Assembly (NCBI GenBank): GCA_946699065.1
Contig: CAMPDV010000099.1
Coordinates: 682,001 to 746,000, forward strand
From: Loxodes magnus
Lineage: Eukaryota > Ciliophora > Karyorelictea > Loxodida > Loxodidae
Length of the DNA: 64,000 nucleotides
Direction of reading: 5' to 3'
Position numbers and translations under genes: made by a program. The notes beneath the pieces were generated by a model. That model searched no databases. It was given only the letters and a program-made list of their open reading frames with translations, and was not told the origin of the DNA. Numbering within the stretch: position 1 is the first letter of the stretch; the number at the start of each line of letters is the position of its first letter. This document shows positions 58,537-64,000 of this stretch, in pieces.

Positions 58537-59732
58537 TTATTTAATTAATTAATTAATTTATATATTATATTATTTTAGTTTATTCAATTCTGAACTTATC
58601 TGATTTTTGATTTTCGTTAACTAGTTTTATGATGCTTGAAATAAGTTATTAGAATTTTCCTTCAAGATCTAGTATTGGGCATTATAGTTTATCATTTTCA
58701 TTTTACATTTTTCAATTTCTTGAAGGATAATTTAGTGATCGCTGTTTAATAAAGAGTTGCTTTTTTAAAAAGAAATTTTCCATTTTCTACTTAAATTTCT
58801 AAATATAATAAGTATATTTTTTAATTCATTTGTAATAATTCAGTAATAGCATGTTTGTGCTACTTTCTCAAAAAATTTTAAAATATTTTTCTGTTTATTA
58901 ACTTAATTTTAAAATATTTTCACTATATTTATTTATTTATTTTAAATTCAATTCATAAAAAGCATCTTTCAATGGAAATTTTAGATCATATCAAAACTGT
59001 TCTTTTGTATTTTTTAAATTTAGGTATAAAAAAGTATTTCTACTTAAAAAAATCTGAATGAATCTCCTAATTTATTTCATTATTTTATTCTCGCAGATAA
59101 TCGCACTACATTAATAATAATTTATCATGTAAGTTCTTGTATCTTTATGAATATTAAATAATTCATATAGCCAATATTATGCTTTGATAGGATTATAAGA
59201 CATTTCTAAATATTGATGATATTTAGTTATTTATTTATAAATTAAAGAACAAGATAAATCTTTGACTGACGATTGTATGAATGCAATGATACCATAATAG
59301 ATTTTTCTTCAAACCTTTAATTATCAAACTTCAGTTCAAAATAGCAAACATAACTTAAAAAGTATTATATTTAACACTCCAAATTACTAGTTTATTTTAT
59401 AGCATTAAGCTCTTATTAACAGCATTCCATTTCGTTATTTCTAAGATGTAAAAAAATGTAAGCAATATGAACTAAAGCTAAGTTTACTTATATAATAATA
59501 ATTAGATTTTAAAAGGCTTTTAATGAAATGATAGTTAACTAGTGCTTATATGAAACTAAAATAAGCTATGTTTATTTAAATAATTTAGAATGTAAAAGTA
59601 ACTTAAGAAACATATACATAATTAAATGCATTTATTTAAGATAAAAAGGGCTAAATTATATGCAAAATCTAATAAAAATAATCCCATATTTGAAATTTAA
59701 GGCTTTAACTGTTAAAATCTTATAAATTTAAA
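58537..59732. promoter_or_regulatory. Upstream flank of the C14-Kelch gene
   Basis: AT-rich sequence whose right half follows, in order, parts of the flank upstream of the 36213 gene (an AAGATAAATCTT block near 59250, TTTCTAAGATGTAA near 59438). Conservation in two paralogous loci suggests shared promoter or 5' UTR content. No defined element can be named. Confidence 0.4.
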
Positions 59733-62156
59733 ATGTCGTAGCAAGGAGAAAAAGATTTGATGTAATAAAGTGCTTAGCATTCCCTGAGAAAAGAAGACTT
59801 TACGTATTTAAAAAACCTGGATAAACTACAACTAGGGAGCTCTTAGAATGTAAATAAAGATTCTAATTTTTCTTTTTAAGAGTAGGAAAAGGAAGAAAAA
59901 GACATTAATTTTAAAATAGAGAACAATTCACAAGTATACACTTAACAATCTTAAATTTCAAAGAGCTTTCTATAAAAAAGAGATTTTAAGTTAAACTCTT
60001 ATAGATTTGAAAATTCTTAATCGCAAAAATTTGAAAGCATAAATTAGATTTTAAATAAAGAAACTTCAATAAAGAGTTAAGAAAAATAAAAAGAAGAAAT
60101 AGGAATTTTCTATTAGCAAAATATTAAATAACCTTTACAAAACAAAGAGCAAGACTAAAATCAAGAATAATAAAACTATAATATGAAAAATTTTATATCA
60201 AAGCAAAAAATTTAGAAGTAATAGCAAAAAATAATTAAGCGAGAAAAAAAGAAAATAATAGAAGAATTTGAATAGATTATAGAATCATAAAAATCAGGAT
60301 AAGAAGAGGGAAATAAGATAATTACAGCCTAAGAAAATTAGAAAAACAAGCGAGACAACATGATTTAATAAATGGAGATTACTTAAGTTTAATTATAAAA
60401 AGACAATAAATAAATAAGAGAGCCATAAGAATTAGATTCTTCAGCTATTTTAAGTTTGAATTGAAAATAGCAAATACATAACATTTCATAATAGAAGTAT
60501 TAAATCAGCGAATAAGAATAACAAGATTCTGTTTAGCTTGTTAAAAATATAGCTATTTGTATTGCTTGCTCCAAATATGAAAAAAAATTTTAAAATTTGG
60601 AATGCTCTAAAAAAGATTTAGAACTTATCTCAAATTGTTTATCTTAATTCGATTTTAAAATTATTGAATGTCTTGATTAAAGTGTAAGTGAAATAGAAAA
60701 TATCTTAAATCAAGTAAAATTAGAAATTTAAGGTTAAAAAGAACTTAAGAATTAAATATTCTTTTATTATTCTGGGCATGGAGGTATATAAAAAAATGAC
60801 TCAAACTAAAATATTACTTTTGGTTAAGATTTGTAAGCATAACGTATTGATTTAGTTAAATATGCAGTAGAATTAGCTAGTTTACCAAATTCTGTATGCT
60901 TTGCCTTTTTTGACTGCTGTAGAGTAGAATTAAAAGGTATTGGAAGAATAAAATAAGATTATAGTAACAATCTGATAATTTTGTTTTCATGCTAAGAAAA
61001 CTAGGAAAGTGCTGGAACCAAAAGAGGATCTGTCATGACCTATGAATTCATTTAAAGAGTTTCAAAATAAAATACTTAAAAGATTTCTCTTCCTAAATAA
61101 ATATGTGTAGAGGAACTGCTTAACAAGTTTGAATGTGAATTTTTTGATAATTCAAAATGCGATTTTATCATTACTAAAAAGAAAGATAGTAAAGAATCAG
61201 AAGAATAGTTAGTCAAAAACATTCTCACAATGAAATAGAACTCCTAAACTAAAGTATCATACTCTCTGCTAAATCAAAGTTTTAGTTATTAAAATATTGA
61301 TTTAAAAAGTACAGAGCTATTTACATAAATTGAGTAAATAAAAGATGAATATTTAGTAGTATCTGGTGGATATTTTTCAGATTAAAAAAGATTCGATTTA
61401 TATTCTGAAAATGGAACTTAGTAATATTAAATGTAGTCCTAAAGATACAATCATAGAACTAGCTATGATGAAAATTAGAATATTTATATAATTTCAGGAT
61501 AAAAAAGTATTAATTTATGGAATGAAGGAGTATAAGAATGTGAAGTATTTAACTTAGATTAAAAAACATTTTAGTCAATTGCATAAATATAGAATTCAAC
61601 AATAAATTTCGGATGCGATTAAACATTCTAGTAACTTTATACTTTTGGTGGATATAGCTTAATGAAAGGTCATAGACTTGATTTTATTTAATACTATGAT
61701 AAAAATAGGAACGAGTGAAATACTTGTGAATCAAAATTATCAGAAGAAGCACAAGCTAACGCAATCTATATTTCTTAATTAGCATCATTTCTTATATATG
61801 CTAATGATCATGCTTTATCAACTTAATTCTTTGACCTTAAAACAATCAATGTTTTAGACTAAACTTTTAGTGGTTAGCATTTCTGTTTCACCCAGCCCAT
61901 TTTAATTGGAGAATAAGTGTTTTAGTATGATGAGCTAAGTAGATTATATAGCTATGATTTACAATCAAGGTTATGGAAATCTTATTTTCTTTGTTATTAA
62001 CAGTTTATAAGTAAAGTTATTAAATACCTATTTATAATATCATACTTTATTTAATCATCCTACTAACATTTTTATTTCTTAACTTAAAATAATATCTAAA
62101 AAACATTTATATTCTTACAAAGATTATTATGCATATATAAAGAAAATCAGCTATGA
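59733..62156 (+). CDS. Caspase-like (C14) protease fused to a Kelch propeller
   Basis: 807 residues from ATG 59733 to UGA 62154-62156. N-terminal Gln/Lys-rich region (1-265), then the C14 domain: ICIACSKYE, FFYYSGHGG with His349, FAFFDCCRVE with Cys396, LFSCQEN...GTKRGSVMT. A linker leads to Kelch-type blades from about residue 530: YLVVSGGYFSDQKRF, NIYIISGQKSINLWNEG, QLYTFGGYSLMKGHR...YYDKNRNEW, LYSYDLQSRLWKSYF. Trp662 (UGA 61716) falls at the Kelch Tyr-x6-Trp position; UGG serves at NLW and RLW. A further UGA at codon 244 (60462) faces a Gln/Asn-rich part of the 36 kb gene. The first half parallels the 36213-39479 protein (same 47-residue His-Cys spacing), the second half the 21389-23026 protein. 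The last 50 residues after the propeller are hydrophobic and less certain. The partner and substrate are unknown. Confidence 0.87.
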
Positions 62157-62704
62157 TAAATAAAAAAGTTGATATAAAAAATATCATTAAATCCCTTTAA
62201 TAAACTTAAAATAATTTAATCATATTTTAACCAAACAAAAAAAAGCGAAAACTTAGCATATTTTAAGCGTAAAAATAGTTAATAATTAATGAAAAAATAG
62301 AAGTAAAGTTAATAAAAACAAATATTCATGAAAACATTCTAAATGATAAACATTAATAATCCTAATAATTAAATAAATAATTTAAGATAGTTGAATATTT
62401 ATCTTTAATACACAATTTAAATTAAATTATTAATTTTTTTATTTAAATCTAATTATATTTAAAAATTATATTTTCTTAATTCTATTTTATCAAGATAAAA
62501 AAGATAGAAATTGATAGAAAAATACAAATAATTTTATTTAGATGTAAATCATAATATTGCTTATTTTAATATAGTTAATTGTTTATATTTTTAATTTTTA
62601 AAAATAAATATTTAGAAAAATATTAGCAACTAAAAAACCTTTTTTTCAAAAAAAAAGGATATATAATTAAAATAGAAAATGATTATAATTATAATTAAAT
62701 AATT
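62157..62704. other. AT-rich 3' flank
   Basis: Long A/T runs after the C14-Kelch gene with nothing recognisable, ending at the dispersed repeat. Confidence 0.5.
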
Positions 62705-62985
62705 GAAAAGATGGTGGGAGCTGAGAATGACCTTCGTGACAACACTTTCAGGTTTTATGGCTAGGAACAAGTTCCTTTCCTGTCGCTGAAAAAGTCCTGG
62801 TCAGAGTCATGTTCTGAAAGGAACACTGTCTTTAAGATTATCCGCTCTTGGTACGGGCTTGAAGCCTGGCTGCTCATAGCGATGGAGCTCCCTAGCAGCT
62901 GTGCCTGGAGCACAACAGGATATCACCGTTATTCCATAAAAAGAGAACGTCGGGTCGTGCAGTCGGAAAGGAGTTTCCGGTCAAA
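62705..62985 (-). repeat. Dispersed 240-280-bp repeat, fullest copy
   Basis: The reverse complement matches 55133-55372 from GGAATAACGG to CACCATCTTTT. At its outer side (62948-62985) it also carries the CGTCGGGT...TTTCCGGTC hairpin module seen beside the tRNA-Val fragment at 41310. A T-run follows at 62990. A diverged third copy lies at 44583-44890. Confidence 0.7.
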
Positions 62986-64000
62986 ATCTTTTTTAATTCT
63001 TAAAATAATTAAGAAAAAATATGGGGAATACGAAAAATATTTTATATAAATAGGTTAGTCAAATAAACATCTAATGAAATAAAAGCTTAATATCTAATTT
63101 TCTTTATTTTCATAATTAAATCACTAAGAAATTTATAAAATCATAATTATTGGTAAATTTAGAAAATTTTAAAATTTTAAAAAAATTTGAATTTTTTTCA
63201 GTTGTATGAAATGAAATACTTAAACTAGAATAAGTTAGAGAAAAAACTAAAAAAAATAAATAAAGTTAAAATTAAATAAAATATCCTTAACAAAACAAAC
63301 TAAATAGAAATTTTTTTATTATGCTTTAAATTTTAATTAATCAAAATAATTAAGTAAATTAGATTTGAGAATTTTTGAAAAATTTTCCCCTTTTCATTTC
63401 AAACTAAAGGTTTTTTTGATGATTTCATTAAAGAATATAAATGCTTTTGATAATTACTTTAAGCTTATGACTCATAATCATGCTGGCATGAATTTTAATC
63501 AGTATTTTTATGCAAATAATTTATTTATTTCATTATATAAATTCCCTTTTGTTTCCTCATTACTTTCTTTATGCCTTATTTCTTTAATTTTTAATATTTC
63601 TTCCTATTCCGTTTTAGTAAATGCCTTGAAAGTTATAAATTTATACAACTAATTCCTTATTCATTTATATAATTAAAAAAAGCCATTTTTCTCATCTAAA
63701 GTAAAATTAAATTAAACCTTTAATTAAAAAAATAAATCTTGTGAAATTAGATTTAACTAATAAGAGACTAAAATTATTTACTTTTCCATTTACTTTATAA
63801 ATGAAGATGATATTGAGATATCTAAAAAATTAATTAATTAAATTTAAATTTTATTTAATTAAAAACTATAAATAGGACTGTCATATAGATTCCAAAAAGC
63901 TATTTTTATAAACTTATTTTTTAATTAGAATAATATTTAGATTATTTGGAGAAAAAGAAAATGTCAGGATTATGAAAATTACTCTTAAAGAAATTGAAGA
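62986..64000. other. AT-rich sequence to the window end
   Basis: A 95-codon frame at 63365-63652 (+) needs none of the reassigned codons and reads MRIFEKFSPFHFKLK... with a hydrophobic C-terminal part. It has no domain, paralogue or context, so I do not call it a gene. Nothing else is supported. Confidence 0.4.

Noticed and set aside
1-64000. CRISPR array, telomere repeats or rRNA genes
   Set aside because: No regularly spaced repeats with unique spacers, no telomere-type tandem arrays and no rRNA-like conserved blocks were found.
1-64000. Short spliceosomal introns in the recognised genes
   Set aside because: The paralogous frames align without gaps needing splicing; one GT...AG candidate near 46.9 kb did not restore the frame.

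Overview
The window is very AT-rich (roughly four-fifths A+T by eye) and almost empty of conventional open reading frames, yet it holds long, well-conserved genes. They appear once UAA and UAG are read as Gln and internal UGA as Trp. Aligned paralogues and a recognisable domain (WWE) place UGA exactly at invariant tryptophans, while every gene I could delimit also ends at UGA. This dual use of UGA matches the karyorelict ciliate nuclear code (NCBI table 27) and is close to the Condylostoma code. I infer a karyorelict-like ciliate nuclear genome; genus is not determined. Because no codon is an unconditional stop, reading-frame length is no evidence of coding here. I relied on paralogy, domain motifs and codon-level alignment.

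Layout. 2.35-4.85 kb (-): caspase-like (C14) protein with tandem WWE domains. 6.39-6.76 kb: tRNA-Val and tRNA-Pro. 9.02-11.53 kb (-): Gln-rich protein with tandem WWE and no protease. 17.16-18.19 kb (-): seven-helix receptor of the cAMP-receptor-like class. 18.43 kb: tRNA-Val. 18.7-19.45 kb (-): zinc-knuckle/coiled-coil retroelement-type ORF, repeated at 57.4-58.3 kb. 21.39-23.0 kb (-): Kelch protein. 25.16-25.89 kb (+): probable tail-anchored protein. 29.3-29.8 kb: repeat cluster and solo transposon end. 30.27-31.42 kb (+): probable polytopic membrane protein. 33.32-35.04 kb: element with long terminal inverted repeats. 36.21-39.48 kb (+): C14 plus tandem WWE. 41.0-41.3 kb: tRNA-Pro and a 3' piece of tRNA-Val. 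42.87-48.96 kb: decayed 6.1 kb inverted-repeat element. 49.14-49.62 kb: SINE-like insertion. 50.10-51.96 kb (-): C14 protein. 52.7-54.3 kb (-): C14 pseudogene split by a retroposon. 55.08 kb: 5' piece of tRNA-Val. 59.73-62.16 kb (+): C14 plus Kelch. The rest is AT-rich sequence in which I can defend little.

How the genes relate. Five caspase-like modules share a His/Cys dyad spaced 47 residues apart (four intact, one decayed). The C14 module is joined either to tandem WWE domains (readers of ADP-ribose-type ligands in known proteins) or to a Kelch domain; WWE and Kelch modules also occur without the protease. The WWE genes and their neighbouring tRNA pair lie in inverted copies (6.4-11.5 kb versus 36.2-41.3 kb). 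The upstream flanks of the 36 kb and 59.7 kb genes are related too. The picture is an expanding, shuffling family of ciliate protease/adaptor genes among transposons. A link to regulated cell or nuclear death, or to ADP-ribose signalling, is inference from domain families only.
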